Assembly (NCBI GenBank): GCA_965230615.1
Contig: OZ246012.1
Location: 4,556,067-4,620,066 of the forward strand
DNA: 64,000 nucleotides
Source: G965230615 sp965230615
GTDB taxonomy: Bacteria; Pseudomonadota; Gammaproteobacteria; HTCC5015
Direction of reading: 5' to 3'
Numbering within the stretch: the stretch's first letter is position 1; each line of letters opens with the position of its first letter. Below are positions 36,252 through 45,237 of the stretch, one piece after another. Position numbers and translations under genes: made by a program. Below the pieces are notes generated by a model. It searched no databases. It was given only the letters and a program-made list of their open reading frames with translations, and was not told the DNA's origin.

Positions 36252-37211
36252 ATGAACCCAAATTATCTTGAGTTTGAGCAGCCCATTGCGGAGTTGCAGG
36301 CTAAAATAGAAGAGCTTCGGCATATGGACACCGATGTGGAGCTCAATATCCAAAATGAAGTTGCGCACTTGCAGACCAAGTGTCAAACTCTGACAGAGTC
36401 TATTTTCGCAAAACTAGGTCCTTTTCAGATTTCGCAATTATCCCGTCACCCGCTACGGCCGTATACGCTGGACTATATCCCACGTATTTTTACGGATTTT
36501 GAAGAGCTGCATGGTGACCGGATGTTTGCTGACGATGCCTCCATTGTCGGCGGTATTGCCCGCCTAGAAGGTCGGCCTCTGATGCTCATTGGCCAGCAAA
36601 AAGGCCGGGATACCAAAGAAAAGCTCAAACGCAACTTTGGCATGCCTAAGCCTGAGGGCTACCGTAAAGCCCTACGCCTGATGCAAATGGCCGAGCGCTT
36701 TGGCCTGCCGGTATTAACCTTTATTGATACCCCTGGCGCTTATCCCGGGGTTGATGCCGAAGAGCGTGGCCAAAGTGAGGCCATTGCTCGCAATTTATTT
36801 GTGATGTCGCAGTTAAAGACGCCGATTATCTGTACCGTTATTGGTGAGGGCGGCTCAGGTGGTGCGTTGGCGATTGGTGTGGGTGACCATATTTCCATGC
36901 TGCAATACAGCACTTACTCGGTGATCTCGCCTGAAGGCTGTGCTTCCATTCTGTGGAAGAGTGCCGAAAAAGCCGCTGAAGCAGCCGAAGCCATGGGAAT
37001 CACCTCCAAACGGCTGCTGGAACTGGGCTTGATTGATGAGATTATTCCAGAGCCTTTAGGCGGCGCACATCGTGATGTTGATGCCATGGCGATGGCCTTA
37101 AAGTCTTCTTTAATCAATAACTTAGACCGCTTAAACTATATTGATAAAGACCGCCTTGTCAGTCAGCGCAATGAGCGCCTATTAAGTCACGGTGAATTTA
37201 AAGAAGGTTAA
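36252..37211 (+). CDS. accA: Acetyl-CoA carboxylase carboxyltransferase, alpha subunit
   Basis: AccA pairs with AccD to move the carboxyl group from biotin to acetyl-CoA, committing carbon to fatty acid synthesis. The N-terminus MNPNYLEFEQPIAELQAKIE and the blocks FTDFEELHGDRMFADD, FIDTPGAYPGVDAEERGQSE and GEGGSGGALAIGVGD are diagnostic. I chose the ATG at 36252 over the in-frame TTG at 36246. It has 319 residues, full length. A terminator follows, as expected for a gene often found after dnaE. Confidence 0.97.
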   Translation: MNPNYLEFEQPIAELQAKIEELRHMDTDVELNIQNEVAHLQTKCQTLTESIFAKLGPFQISQLSRHPLRPYTLDYIPRIFTDFEELHGDRMFADDASIVGGIARLEGRPLMLIGQQKGRDTKEKLKRNFGMPKPEGYRKALRLMQMAERFGLPVLTFIDTPGAYPGVDAEERGQSEAIARNLFVMSQLKTPIICTVIGEGGSGGALAIGVGDHISMLQYSTYSVISPEGCASILWKSAEKAAEAAEAMGITSKRLLELGLIDEIIPEPLGGAHRDVDAMAMALKSSLINNLDRLNYIDKDRLVSQRNERLLSHGEFKEG

Positions 37212-37218
37212 ACAGCCA

Positions 37219-37246
37219 GCGCAGGGTTGACCTGCGCTTGTTATTA
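37219..37246 (+). terminator. Intrinsic terminator after accA
   Basis: Eight-bp arms (AGCGCAGG at 37219-37226, CCTGCGCT at 37232-37239) enclose a GTTGA loop and are followed by TGTTATT. This is probably a Rho-independent terminator separating accA from tilS. Confidence 0.65.
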
Positions 37247-37308
37247 AACTGTGCTGTAGTTTGTGTCGATAATATCCCTAAATACCTTTTATAGGTCATA
37301 CTTAAACT

Positions 37309-38658
37309 ATGGGATCAACATCAGATCAAGATACTGCTGCTGACGGTCGTCAGCAGCAGCTTTTTTTGCAAAATCTGGCAACCTCGCTCGGGGCAATGCC
37401 CCATATCAACCATTATATTGTTGCCTTTAGCGGTGGGCTGGATTCTATGGTGCTGCTGCATGGCTTATGGACGATTGCCAATATGCACAATGGGGCGCTG
37501 ACCTTTAAAGCTGTGCATGTTAACCATGGCTTGCAGGCAGAGGCCGCCGATTGGGTAAAGCACTGTGAGGCGGTTTGCTATCGTTTTGAAATCCCTTTTG
37601 AGTCTATCAATGTCGAAGCGCAGCCAGCGCCTGGCGAAAGCCCAGAAGCCGCTGCCCGGCAGGCGCGCTATGCCGCACTGCGCAAGCAGTTGCAGCCTGG
37701 AGATTGTCTATTAACCGCGCACCATCAGGATGATCAAGCAGAAACATTGCTCTTACAACTACTGCGTGGCAGTGGTCCTATGGGGCTTGCCGCCATGCCA
37801 GTGGTTGCGGTTTGTGGTTTGGGGTGGCACTTAAGACCGATATTGGATATCAGCCGCGAAACACTGACAGCATATGCGCAGCAGCATAACCTTAAGTGGA
37901 TCGAGGACCTCAGTAATGCAGACACCCGCTATGACCGTAACTACTTACGCAATACCTTATCACCGCTGATTGCCAAGCGTTGGCCTGGCTGGACCAAAAC
38001 ACTGTCACGGGCCGCCCGGCATCAGGCGCAGGCGGCCAAGTTGATTATTGATCAGGCTAGAAGTGATATGAGTGAGGTGCTGGCAGATGAAGCAGAGGCC
38101 TTATCATTAGAGAAGTTGCATAAGCTGCCTGCTGAGCGCCAGCACCATGTGCTGCGTTACTGGCTGCAGCAAAAAGAGTTGCCAACGCCGAGTGATACAG
38201 TGCTTAAAAATATCCTGCTCATGCAAAGCGCAGCGAAAGACAGTACGCCATTGGTTGCCTGGTCAGATGTGGAAGTGCGGCGTTATCAAGGCAAACTTTA
38301 TGCATTTAAGCAGCAGCAGCCCGTGCGTACACAGCAATACCTTTGGCAGCTGCCAGAGGCTTTGCAGATTGACGAGTTAGGCATAGCGTTATCACCACAG
38401 CGATTATTTAAATTGGGCGTGCGCCTGGCCGATGGCGAGTCACAGCTGATTGTGCGTTTTCGTCAGGGCGGTGAGCGGATACGCCTGCCGGGGCGTGAGC
38501 ACAGTCATTGCGTGAAGAAGTTATTGCAGGCGCGTAAAGTACCGCCGTGGTTGCGCGACCGCCTGCCGTTTGTCTACGAAGGCGATCGCCTATTAGGCAT
38601 CTTTGGGATTGAGCCGCCTATCCTGGCTGACAATGTTCACTCAGACGAGGATAGCTAG
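37309..38658 (+). CDS. tilS: tRNA(Ile)-lysidine synthase
   Basis: TilS modifies the anticodon C34 of tRNA-Ile(CAU) to lysidine, changing it to read AUA. The PP-loop ATP-binding motif is VAFSGGLDSMVLLHGL near residue 42. HVNHGLQAEAADW, LTAHHQDDQAETLLLQLLRG and WIEDLSNADTRYDRNYLRN are typical catalytic-domain blocks. The C-terminal domain ends with KKLLQARKVPPWLRDRLPFV. The length is 449. Confidence 0.96.
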   Translation: MGSTSDQDTAADGRQQQLFLQNLATSLGAMPHINHYIVAFSGGLDSMVLLHGLWTIANMHNGALTFKAVHVNHGLQAEAADWVKHCEAVCYRFEIPFESINVEAQPAPGESPEAAARQARYAALRKQLQPGDCLLTAHHQDDQAETLLLQLLRGSGPMGLAAMPVVAVCGLGWHLRPILDISRETLTAYAQQHNLKWIEDLSNADTRYDRNYLRNTLSPLIAKRWPGWTKTLSRAARHQAQAAKLIIDQARSDMSEVLADEAEALSLEKLHKLPAERQHHVLRYWLQQKELPTPSDTVLKNILLMQSAAKDSTPLVAWSDVEVRRYQGKLYAFKQQQPVRTQQYLWQLPEALQIDELGIALSPQRLFKLGVRLADGESQLIVRFRQGGERIRLPGREHSHCVKKLLQARKVPPWLRDRLPFVYEGDRLLGIFGIEPPILADNVHSDEDS

Positions 38659-38686
38659 CCCAAGTTTATCTCAAATGTTCAGTGGC

Positions 38687-38732
38687 CTGTTTGTCAGCAG
38701 GCAGGCATAGATTACTCTGGCCTGCTAAACAG
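38687..38732. terminator. Hairpin between convergent tilS and a periplasmic-protein gene
   Basis: Arms CTGTTT-gtc-AGCAGGC (38687-38702) and GCCTGCTAAACAG (38720-38732) pair fully except for a 3-base bulge. Being between two gene ends, it is probably a bidirectional terminator. A weak T-rich tract (GGGTTTTG) lies about 10 bp further on the plus strand. Confidence 0.55.
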
Positions 38733-38735
38733 CCG

Positions 38736-39110
38736 CTAATTAGGGTTTTGCGTTTTGAACAGTCGCAGCTGTGTATTGAATGTATCAGCAACCAGCTCCT
38801 CAGTATCAATCGACTCTGCGATAGCACTTTCTACGGCTGCTTTACCCTGTTCGGTCGCCTCATCACCGAGTTTTTCCATATGCTGCGTGAGGCACTCACG
38901 GTAAGCGTTGTTCTTTTGCTGATAGCTTTTGACCGTTTCCATCGCTTCAACCATGACCTTCTTGCTGACCTTACGGCCACTTGGAATCGTCGGCGTGGGC
39001 GGTAATACGCACTCAACATCCTCTTTTTTCTCATCTTTTGCTTGGCTCAGCGGTGGAATCAGTAAACCGGGTGCAAGCAGGGCGCTGATAACAAATAGGT
39101 TTCTAAACAT
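38736..39110 (-). CDS. Small periplasmic protein of unknown function
   Basis: The 124-residue product has a signal peptide (MFRNLFVISALLAPGLLIPP, cleaved after SQA near residue 24). The mature part is mainly helical and charged, with two Cys (DVECVLPP and YRECLTQHM) that could form a disulfide. No family is recognised. It is divergent from pyrG across 305 bp and convergent with tilS. Confidence 0.7.
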   Translation of the reverse strand: MFRNLFVISALLAPGLLIPPLSQAKDEKKEDVECVLPPTPTIPSGRKVSKKVMVEAMETVKSYQQKNNAYRECLTQHMEKLGDEATEQGKAAVESAIAESIDTEELVADTFNTQLRLFKTQNPN

Positions 39111-39283
39111 GCTTCAAAATACCAGATAAGCTAAAAAAGCCGAGCATAACGGCTTTTGCCAGTCTTGCCAAATCTGTGCTGGCATTGGCCGGAATTGGCG
39201 GGCCCATTAGCTGCTGTTGCTGTTAAGGCCGCAGGTGCTTGCTGTGTTTGGCCACTGTGGCCTGTCAGCTCAAAATTAACAAA

Positions 39284-39313
39284 TTGTTAAGATATTGAAA
39301 AACCTCATAATTT
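39284..39313 (+). promoter_or_regulatory. Candidate sigma-70 promoter for pyrG
   Basis: A -35-like TTGTTA (39284-39289) and a -10-like TAATTT (39308-39313) are 18 bp apart, about 100 bp upstream of the pyrG start in an AT-rich stretch of the 305-bp gap. Both hexamers are only partial matches. Confidence 0.35.
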
Positions 39314-39415
39314 TACACAGAAGGGGCGATTATCATTGAGCAGCGCGGCGTATTCAGGTAATATTCCCGCGTTTTAGGCAGTCATTCCGAGACTGCCCTC
39401 AATCGGCTGAAGAAC

Positions 39416-41065
39416 ATGACGCGGTATATCTTTATAACAGGTGGTGTGGTTTCCTCGTTAGGGAAGGGCATAGCCGCCGCTTCTCTAGCCGCTATCCTTG
39501 AAGCGCGCAAGCTCAAGGTCTCCATGATGAAACTTGACCCTTATATCAATGTGGATCCGGGCACAATGAGCCCTTTTCAGCATGGTGAGGTGTTTGTCAC
39601 CGAAGATGGCGCAGAGACAGATTTAGACTTAGGCCATTACGAGCGCTTTATTCGCAATAAGACCAGCCAGAAAAACAACTTTACCACCGGGCGGGTCTAC
39701 GCCAATGTCATTCAAAAAGAACGCCGGGGTGACTATCTGGGTGGCACAGTCCAGGTGATACCTCATATCACCGACGAGATCATGCATTTACTGATAGAAG
39801 GTGCTGGCGATGCGGATGTGGCCCTGGTCGAAATTGGCGGAACGGTCGGCGATATTGAGTCGCTACCTTTTCTAGAGGCGATACGTCAGTTGGCCATTGA
39901 GCAGGGGCGCGAGCGCACCTTGTTTATCCATCTGACCTTAGTGCCTTATATTCGCTCGGCGGGCGAAACCAAAACCAAGCCAACCCAGCACTCAGTCAAA
40001 GAGTTGCGCACCATTGGTATTCAACCTGATATTTTACTCTGCCGTTCTGAGCAGCCACTGCCCGCAGAAGAACGCCGCAAGATAGCATTGTTTACCAATG
40101 TCGAAGAGCGTGCGGTGATTTCTTGTGAAGATGTCGGCACGATCTATCAACTGCCGCGCCGCTTACACGCACAAGGCCTGGATGATATCGTGGTGGATAA
40201 GCTCAACCTCAATGTACAGACCGCTGACTTAAGCGAATGGGATACCGTGGTCAACGCGGTACAAAACCCAGAGCATGAAGTGACCGTTGCGATGGTTGGG
40301 AAATATATGGATCTGGTCGATTCCTATAAATCACTCAATGAAGCCCTGATTCATGCCGGTATTCAAACACGCAGTAAAGTAAATATTCGCTATATCGACT
40401 CAGAGAATCTTGAAAACGATGACCTAGAGGCACTCTACGGTGTGGATGCGATTTTAGTGCCCGGTGGCTTTGGTATTCGTGGTATCGAAGGCAAAATAAA
40501 CGCCGTGAAATATGCTCGCGAGAATAATGTGCCGTATCTAGGCATTTGTTTAGGCATGCAGGTTGCAGTTATCGAATATGCCCGGCACAAAGCCGAGCTG
40601 GCAGAGGCCAACAGTACTGAGTTTAATGCCAGTACACCACATCCGGTGATTGCGCTGATTACAGAATGGCAGGCAGAAGATGGCTCTACCCAGCAGCGTG
40701 ATAAAAATGCCGATTTAGGTGGCACTATGCGTTTAGGTGCACAATCTTGCCTATTGCAAAAAGACAGCCTGGTCCGAAAAACGTATGATCAGGATAAAAT
40801 TGCCGAACGTCATCGGCATCGTTATGAATTCAATAATAATTACCGTGACAAGCTCACCAATGCAGGCATGGTAATTTCTGGTACATCAGCGGATCACAAT
40901 TTGGTCGAAGTGGTGGAAATTGCTGGTCACCCCTGGTTTGTTGGGTGTCAATTCCATCCGGAGTTTACCTCGACGCCACGTGATGGGCACCCACTGTTTA
41001 CCGGCTTTATCCAAGCAGCGATTGATTACCACCAAAAGCAGCAGCAAGTCGCACAAGCTTCATAA
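39416..41065 (+). CDS. pyrG: CTP synthase
   Basis: PyrG aminates UTP to CTP using glutamine. The N-terminal synthetase domain opens YIFITGGVVSSLGKGIAAAS, with MKLDPYINVDPGTMSPFQHG next. The C-terminal class-I glutamine amidotransferase domain has the catalytic Cys in YLGICLGMQVAVIEYA and His/Glu in CQFHPEFTSTP. The length is 549. eno follows in the same direction, without the kdsA gene found between them in some relatives. Confidence 0.98.
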   Translation: MTRYIFITGGVVSSLGKGIAAASLAAILEARKLKVSMMKLDPYINVDPGTMSPFQHGEVFVTEDGAETDLDLGHYERFIRNKTSQKNNFTTGRVYANVIQKERRGDYLGGTVQVIPHITDEIMHLLIEGAGDADVALVEIGGTVGDIESLPFLEAIRQLAIEQGRERTLFIHLTLVPYIRSAGETKTKPTQHSVKELRTIGIQPDILLCRSEQPLPAEERRKIALFTNVEERAVISCEDVGTIYQLPRRLHAQGLDDIVVDKLNLNVQTADLSEWDTVVNAVQNPEHEVTVAMVGKYMDLVDSYKSLNEALIHAGIQTRSKVNIRYIDSENLENDDLEALYGVDAILVPGGFGIRGIEGKINAVKYARENNVPYLGICLGMQVAVIEYARHKAELAEANSTEFNASTPHPVIALITEWQAEDGSTQQRDKNADLGGTMRLGAQSCLLQKDSLVRKTYDQDKIAERHRHRYEFNNNYRDKLTNAGMVISGTSADHNLVEVVEIAGHPWFVGCQFHPEFTSTPRDGHPLFTGFIQAAIDYHQKQQQVAQAS

Positions 41066-41275
41066 TAAAGCGTTACATTATTGCTTAACTGTTAATCAGT
41101 TTTTCGGCGCTCGGCTGAATATAAACCGAGCGCTATTTTACTCGCACACTATCATAGGAAAAACACCTGGTAGTTTGTGGGGTAGCTTGCCACTGGCCCA
41201 AGCACTATTAATACGGCTGTAGATGGCAATGCAAAGGTAACATTATGTTTAACACAATATCACTACGGAGTGACT

Positions 41276-42562
41276 ATGTCGGAGATTACTGAGATCAAGG
41301 GGCGCCAGATTATCGATTCGCGTGGCAACCCAACTGTCGAAGCGGAAGTAACATTAGCAGATGGTACTTCTGCAATTGGTATGGTGCCATCAGGCGCATC
41401 AACAGGTGAGCGCGAAGCTGTAGAGTTACGTGATGGCGATAAAAGCCGCTACTTAGGCAAAGGTGTCACTCAAGCCGTTAAAAATGTTAACACTGAGATT
41501 CGTGATGCTTTGATCGGTAAAGATGCCAGCGCTCAAGCAGAGTTGGATAACGCCATGATTGCATTAGATGGCACTGACAATAAAGGCCGTTTAGGGGCCA
41601 ATGCTATTTTGGCCGCATCAATTGCGATAGCGCGGGCGACAGCCGCTTCGCGTAAAGTGCCACTTTATGAATATTTAGGTAACGCCAGCAGCTACCGTCT
41701 GCCGGTACCCATGATGAATATCATCAATGGTGGTGCACACGCGGATAACAGCGTTGATATTCAAGAATTCATGATCTTGCCTATCGGCGTGCCAAGCTTC
41801 AGTGAAGCATTGCGCTGCGGCGCTGAAGTGTTTCATGCATTAAAGTCAGTATTAAAAGGCAAAGGCATGGCAACGAGCGTCGGTGATGAAGGTGGTTTTG
41901 CACCTAACCTGGGTTCAAATGCTGAAGCGCTCGATACCATTTTAGAAGCGGTTAATAAAGCGGGTTTTAAAATCGGTGATGAAATTGCATTAGGTTTAGA
42001 CGTAGCTAGCTCAGAGTTCTATGAAGATGGCAGTGTGTATAACCTGGCGTCTGAAGGTAAGAAGTTCTCCTCAGAAGAGTTTGCTGATTATCTGGCATCT
42101 TGGGTTGATCAATATCCTATTATTTCTATTGAAGATGGTATGGATCAAAACGACTGGAATGGCTGGAAATACCTGACTGAAAAAGTAGGTGACAAAGTCC
42201 AGTTAGTGGGTGACGATTTATTCGTGACCAACACCAAGATCCTCAAAGAAGGTATTGAAAGTGGTACGGCTAACTCTATCTTAATTAAAGTTAACCAAAT
42301 CGGTACTTTGACAGAAACCTTAGAAGCGATTGAAATGGCACACGCTGCTAAATACACAGCTGTTGTCTCACACCGTTCTGGTGAAACAGAAGATACAACG
42401 ATCGCTGACTTAGCAGTGGCAACCAATGCGGGTCAAATTAAAACAGGTTCAATGTCACGTTCTGACCGTATTGCGAAATACAATCAGTTATTACGTATTG
42501 AAGAGCGTTTGGGTAGCAATGGCAGCTACGCAGGTCGTGGTGCATTTAACCAAGCGTTGTAA
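41276..42562 (+). CDS. eno: Enolase
   Basis: Enolase interconverts 2-phosphoglycerate and phosphoenolpyruvate in glycolysis, and in many gammaproteobacteria also sits in the RNA degradosome. RQIIDSRGNPTVEAEV, SVGDEGGFAPN, the catalytic Lys region SILIKVNQIGTLTE and SHRSGETEDTTIAD are diagnostic. The ATG at 41276 is chosen because GGAG at 41267-41270 is then well spaced; an in-frame GTG lies 6 bp upstream. It has 428 residues. ftsB begins 24 bp after the stop. Confidence 0.98.
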   Translation: MSEITEIKGRQIIDSRGNPTVEAEVTLADGTSAIGMVPSGASTGEREAVELRDGDKSRYLGKGVTQAVKNVNTEIRDALIGKDASAQAELDNAMIALDGTDNKGRLGANAILAASIAIARATAASRKVPLYEYLGNASSYRLPVPMMNIINGGAHADNSVDIQEFMILPIGVPSFSEALRCGAEVFHALKSVLKGKGMATSVGDEGGFAPNLGSNAEALDTILEAVNKAGFKIGDEIALGLDVASSEFYEDGSVYNLASEGKKFSSEEFADYLASWVDQYPIISIEDGMDQNDWNGWKYLTEKVGDKVQLVGDDLFVTNTKILKEGIESGTANSILIKVNQIGTLTETLEAIEMAHAAKYTAVVSHRSGETEDTTIADLAVATNAGQIKTGSMSRSDRIAKYNQLLRIEERLGSNGSYAGRGAFNQAL

Positions 42563-42586
42563 GCAGTCCGCGCAATACGGATTGCT

Positions 42587-42910
42587 GTGAAGTTTCTAAC
42601 GGCCGTACTCATATTATTGCTGCTGATGTTGCAGTATAAACTTTGGGTGGCAGACGATGGTTGGGCAGAAGTACATCGTCTGCAACAGGCCTTAGAAACG
42701 CAACATGCTGAAAATGAGACGTTGCGAGTTCGTAATAGTGCCCTACAAGCTGAAGTCGATGACTTAAAGCAAGGGTTGGCAGCGATTGAAGAGCGGGCTC
42801 GCACCGAACTTGGCATGATTAAAGAAGGAGAAACCTTTTTTCAAATTATGCAGCCTGCAAAGCCAAAGGAAGAGGTGCTCAAACCCAATGAGCAACAGGC
42901 GAACCCATAA
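42587..42910 (+). CDS. ftsB: Cell division protein FtsB
   Basis: FtsB is a bitopic inner-membrane protein that joins FtsL and FtsQ at the divisome. The 107-residue product has one N-terminal membrane helix (FLTAVLILLLLMLQYKLW) and then a periplasmic coiled coil (residues 25-65), with the conserved ERARTELGMIKEGETFFQI block. The start is GTG. The order eno-ftsB-ispD-ispF is the usual one. A Lys/Pro/Glu-rich tail after residue 90 is not conserved. Confidence 0.95.
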   Translation: MKFLTAVLILLLLMLQYKLWVADDGWAEVHRLQQALETQHAENETLRVRNSALQAEVDDLKQGLAAIEERARTELGMIKEGETFFQIMQPAKPKEEVLKPNEQQANP

Positions 42911-42924
42911 ATGAATAATATCCT

Positions 42925-43650
42925 ATGAGCAGCTTATCCAAGCAAACACCTTGTTGGGCCATCGTACCGGCTGCTGGTGTCGGCCGTCGTATGGGATCAG
43001 ACTGCCCCAAACAATACTTGCTTCTGAATCAGCAGCCTATACTGAGCCATACCTTGGCAAAGTTAGCTGCTGTGCCTGCGGTGACCGCATTGGTGGTTGC
43101 CTTGAGTCCTGAAGATGAGTACTGGCCGGATATCGACAAGCCAGATAATATCCCCCTGCATACAGTCAATGGTGGTGCTGAGCGTTGTCACTCAGTACTC
43201 AATGCGCTGACCTTTCTCGAAGGGCGGGCACAAGATGATGACTGGGTGTTAGTACACGATGCAGCCAGGCCCTGTGTTAAAAGTCAGGATGTGGCGGCCT
43301 TATTAGCCCATATTCAGGCACATCCCGCCGGTGGCTTATTGGCATTGCCGATGACCGATACTGTTAAACGTATGGTAGCCGATCAAGATGTGGCGCAGGT
43401 TGCCACCACAGTAGATCGCAGCAGCTTATGGCGGGCACTGACACCACAGGTTTTTCGTTTTAAGCTGTTAAAAACAGCACTGACGCAGGCCTTGGATAAT
43501 GATCAATGGGTAACCGATGAATCACAGGCGATTGAGTTGGCAGGTTATCAGCCTTTACTGCTGACAGGCAGTGCAGATAATATTAAAGTGACCAATCCAC
43601 AGGATTTGGCTTTGGCTGCGCTGTATCTGCAGCAACAACAGCAAGACTAA
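42925..43650 (+). CDS. ispD: 2-C-methyl-D-erythritol 4-phosphate cytidylyltransferase
   Basis: IspD couples CTP to MEP in the isoprenoid pathway. The CTP-binding motif is IVPAAGVGRRMGSDCPKQYL. VNGGAERCHSVLNALTFL, WVLVHDAARPCVKSQDV and the C-terminal IKVTNPQDLALAALYL are family signatures. The length is 241. It starts 14 bp after ftsB and is followed 12 bp later by ispF, the next-but-one step of the pathway. Confidence 0.97.
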   Translation: MSSLSKQTPCWAIVPAAGVGRRMGSDCPKQYLLLNQQPILSHTLAKLAAVPAVTALVVALSPEDEYWPDIDKPDNIPLHTVNGGAERCHSVLNALTFLEGRAQDDDWVLVHDAARPCVKSQDVAALLAHIQAHPAGGLLALPMTDTVKRMVADQDVAQVATTVDRSSLWRALTPQVFRFKLLKTALTQALDNDQWVTDESQAIELAGYQPLLLTGSADNIKVTNPQDLALAALYLQQQQQD

Positions 43651-43662
43651 AGAGGTTTAACG

Positions 43663-44154
43663 ATGAGTATACCGCGTATCGGTCATGGCTATGATGTACA
43701 TGCCTTTGGTGAAGGGGATCATGTTGTATTAGGCGGCGTGCGTATTGCTTTTGAACATGGACTTAAAGCCCATTCAGATGGTGATGTGGTATTGCATGCC
43801 TTATGTGATGCGATGTTGGGTGCGCTGGCCTTAGGTGATATTGGCCAACACTTCCCCGATACTGATCCAGACTTTGATGGCGTTGATAGCCGAGAATTGT
43901 TAAAGCATGTGAATAAACTGATTAAAGAGCAAGGCTATTGTATCAGTAATGCCGATATCACTGTGATTGCACAACGGCCACGTCTGGCGGTGCATGTTAC
44001 CGCAATGCGTGAAAATATTGCACAGGATGTCGGTGCTGATATTGGCCAGGTAAGTGTCAAAGCCACCACGACCGAGCGCTTAGGTTTTGTTGGGCGCGAA
44101 GAAGGTATCGCCACCCATGCGGTGGTGTTATTAGTGCCGCTCTTAACAGACTAA
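43663..44154 (+). CDS. ispF: 2-C-methyl-D-erythritol 2,4-cyclodiphosphate synthase
   Basis: IspF cyclises CDP-ME 2-phosphate to MEcPP with loss of CMP, acting as a trimer. The metal-binding RIGHGYDVHAFGEGD, the conserved AHSDGDVVLHALCDAMLGAL and the C-terminal VKATTTERLGFVGREEGI are all present. The length of 163 is typical. It shares the ispD transcript. Confidence 0.98.
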   Translation: MSIPRIGHGYDVHAFGEGDHVVLGGVRIAFEHGLKAHSDGDVVLHALCDAMLGALALGDIGQHFPDTDPDFDGVDSRELLKHVNKLIKEQGYCISNADITVIAQRPRLAVHVTAMRENIAQDVGADIGQVSVKATTTERLGFVGREEGIATHAVVLLVPLLTD

Positions 44155-44173
44155 ACAGACTGAGGAAAAGCCA

Positions 44174-45223
44174 ATGTCACTTGGGCCGGTGATGGTAGAT
44201 TTAGTAGGGACAACAATCAGCGCGAAAGAGCGACAGTTGTTACAGAATCCTGTCGTTGGTGGGGTCATATTATTTACGCGTAACTATGAATCTGTTGAAC
44301 AGCTGCGTGCTTTGTGTGCAGAGATTCATGCTTTGCGTGAGCCAAGGTTGCTCATTAGTGTGGATCATGAAGGGGGTAGGGTGCAGCGTTTTAAGCCAGG
44401 CTTTACGCACTTACCTCCAGCTGCAGTATTAGGTCGTTTATACGACGCCTCGGGTAAGCAAGTCGCTTTAAATGCAGCCGAACAACTCGGTTGGTTGATG
44501 GCCGCCGAGCTGGTTCACTATGGTGTTGATTTTAGCTTTGCGCCGGTATTAGATATGGACTATGGGGTTAGCGGTGTTATTGGTGACCGCGCCTTTCATA
44601 AAGACCCACAAGTGATCGCACAACTCTGCCAGGCATGGGTGCGTGGTATGGCTAAGGCAGGGATGGCCGCTGTCGGTAAACACTTCCCAGGCCATGGGGC
44701 TGTTAAAGAAGACTCGCATACCGAAAAGCCGGTAGACCAACGTGAACTGGCAGACTTAATGCTGGCTGATGTGGTACCTTTTCAACGCCTGATTGATAAC
44801 GGCTTAGCGGCGGTTATGCCAGCCCACGTGCTCTATGCTAAAGTCGATGACAAGCCTGCAGGTTATTCAGCACGCTGGCTGCAAGATATTTTGCGCAATG
44901 AGTTGGGCTTTCAAGGCGTTATCTTTAGCGATGACTTAAGCATGGAAGGCGGCAATTTAGGTGCAAGCTTTGCTGAGCGTGCGCAGCAGGCATTGCAGGC
45001 TGGCTGTGATATGGTGTTGGTTTGTAATCATCCGGCAGCCGCTGAAGAGGTTGTACAAGCCTTGGCCGACTATCAGGAGCCAGCTTCGTCATTGCGTCTA
45101 ACACGGATGCACAGTAAGCCCGGTATGCTAGCAACAGACTTATTCGCCCAAGATCAGTGGCGCGCAGCCAAACAGCTGGTTGACGATTTAAGTACACAAC
45201 AAAACCTTGAGTTAAATATCTGA
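44174..45223 (+). CDS. nagZ: Beta-N-acetylhexosaminidase NagZ
   Basis: NagZ (GH3) is a cytosolic enzyme that removes GlcNAc from anhydro-muropeptides in cell-wall recycling. MVDLVGTTISAKERQLL opens the barrel, LISVDHEGGRVQRFK and the loop KHFPGHGAVKEDSHTEKP carry the catalytic His/Asp pair, and VIFSDDLSMEG carries the nucleophile Asp. The length is 349. Its position before the thioinosine phosphorylase region resembles Pseudomonas gene order. AGGAAAA precedes the ATG. Confidence 0.96.
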   Translation: MSLGPVMVDLVGTTISAKERQLLQNPVVGGVILFTRNYESVEQLRALCAEIHALREPRLLISVDHEGGRVQRFKPGFTHLPPAAVLGRLYDASGKQVALNAAEQLGWLMAAELVHYGVDFSFAPVLDMDYGVSGVIGDRAFHKDPQVIAQLCQAWVRGMAKAGMAAVGKHFPGHGAVKEDSHTEKPVDQRELADLMLADVVPFQRLIDNGLAAVMPAHVLYAKVDDKPAGYSARWLQDILRNELGFQGVIFSDDLSMEGGNLGASFAERAQQALQAGCDMVLVCNHPAAAEEVVQALADYQEPASSLRLTRMHSKPGMLATDLFAQDQWRAAKQLVDDLSTQQNLELNI

Positions 45224-45237
45224 AGAGTCTAAGTGTT

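Noticed and set aside
40920..41222. A 100-codon plus-strand frame overlapping the end of pyrG
   Set aside because: It lies out of frame over the conserved glutamine amidotransferase end of pyrG, has no family match, and is a shadow frame.
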